Source: Deltaproteobacteria bacterium (lineage in GTDB: Bacteria > Desulfobacterota > Desulfobulbia > Desulfobulbales > VMSU01). From it: a stretch of DNA of 14,522 nucleotides. The stretch lies in NCBI GenBank assembly GCA_024274995.1, contig JAJSAA010000117.1, positions 1-14,522 of the forward strand, in the 5' to 3' direction. The notes below the pieces were generated by a model. That model saw only the letters and a list, made by a program, of their open reading frames with translations, did no database searches and was not told the DNA's origin. The position numbers and the translations under genes were made by a program. Below are positions 14,112 through 14,522 of the stretch, piece after piece. Position 1 is the stretch's first letter; each line of letters begins with the position of its first letter.

Positions 14112-14522
14112 CCACCTGACGGAGCATTTCATTGATTTCAGCCGACTCATAATCATCCATCCGGAGGATATTTTCGTAACGTTCCACCACCTGCTGGGCC
14201 TGCGGGACATTATTAACCGCCATATGCAGGCCGTAAAGCATCTTCACTAACTGCTCGTTTAGAGGCTCATAAACAAAGGCTCGCTCCAAAACCTCGAGAG
14301 CCTCAGCCTGACGCCCCATTTCGATAAGAATCTCTCCCCATTTCATTGATGATTTTACCAGGAGAAGACGTAATTCATAGCAATATTCCTGTACTTGATC
14401 CTCACTGAAAATATCTGAGGCAAAACAGCCCTGCCACAACTTCATAGCCGGATAGAAGTTATTACCTGCCCGCCATCTTTCCCGCCGCTGGGCATACCAG
14501 AGGCCTGCTTTGGCCTTGTCAG
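14098..14522 (-). CDS. C-terminal part of a BTAD/TPR-type regulator (partial)
   Basis: About 141 residues from the end of a protein that enters from beyond the right edge; an internal ATG at 14445 is not the real start, since coding continues upstream (KAKAGLWYAQRRERWRAGNN). The helical repeats ILIEMGRQAEALEVLERAF then EPLNEQLVKMLYGLHMAVNN and AQQVVERYENIL match the bacterial transcriptional activation domain (BTAD), a TPR-like domain found in SARP/AfsR-type regulators. The DNA-binding part is outside the window. The last residues MVT and the TAG stop are supplied by the palindrome, so the native tail may have been replaced. Confidence 0.65.
   Translation of the reverse strand, partial: DKAKAGLWYAQRRERWRAGNNFYPAMKLWQGCFASDIFSEDQVQEYCYELRLLLVKSSMKWGEILIEMGRQAEALEVLERAFVYEPLNEQLVKMLYGLHMAVNNVPQAQQVVERYENILRMDDYESAEINEMLRQVVMVT

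Overview
The window looks like a chromosomal segment of an anaerobic Desulfobacterota-type ('deltaproteobacterial') Gram-negative bacterium. The reasons are a secreted multiheme c-type cytochrome with eleven CXXCH sites, a Kdo cytidylyltransferase (LPS synthesis), a CofD/YvcK-like protein of about 600 residues, a PqqD-like/ATP-grasp pair, a stand-alone 'soluble P-type ATPase' HAD protein and mid-range base composition. The taxonomic call is inference from gene content, not from a marker search.

Layout. From 1 to 2829 all genes are on the minus strand, in transcription order: a DUF1015 protein, a TrmN6-like tRNA methyltransferase, an uncertain small ORF with a cluster of hairpins, a PqqD-family small protein, and the N-terminus of an ATP-grasp protein that runs off the left edge. 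A 103-bp IS66-like miniature element (perfect 10-bp ends starting GTAA, 8-bp target duplication) sits against the stop codon of the DUF1015 gene. From 2997 to 4029 queD and queE (7-deazaguanine/queuosine precursor pathway) run on the plus strand and overlap. They converge on a long minus-strand run (10338 down to 3998): kdsB, a CofD/YvcK-like gene, an unknown 141-codon-plus ORF, prmA-like, zwf and pgl. The last two give the oxidative pentose phosphate steps and overlap by 8 bp. kdsB diverges from a plus-strand rsmJ-like 16S rRNA methyltransferase across a 218-bp gap with promoter/operator-like repeats.

The right part carries an undecaheme cytochrome (11566-13410). A good sigma-54-type -24/-12 match and a perfect 9-bp inverted repeat lie in front of it, so it is probably conditionally expressed. 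Then come a HAD-family protein and, after a perfect 48-bp palindrome, the C-terminus of a minus-strand regulator with a BTAD/TPR-like domain that continues beyond the right edge. The palindrome supplies the last codons and stop of that regulator.

Most genes are housekeeping (tRNA/rRNA/protein methylation, queuosine, pentose phosphate, LPS). The parts most worth a second look are the PqqD/ATP-grasp locus with its structured leader and small ORF, the CofD-like gene with its missing-start neighbour across a T6 slippery-looking stop, the sigma-54-type undecaheme cytochrome, the two palindromic/mobile DNA elements, and the mixed CExxHGH motif in QueD.
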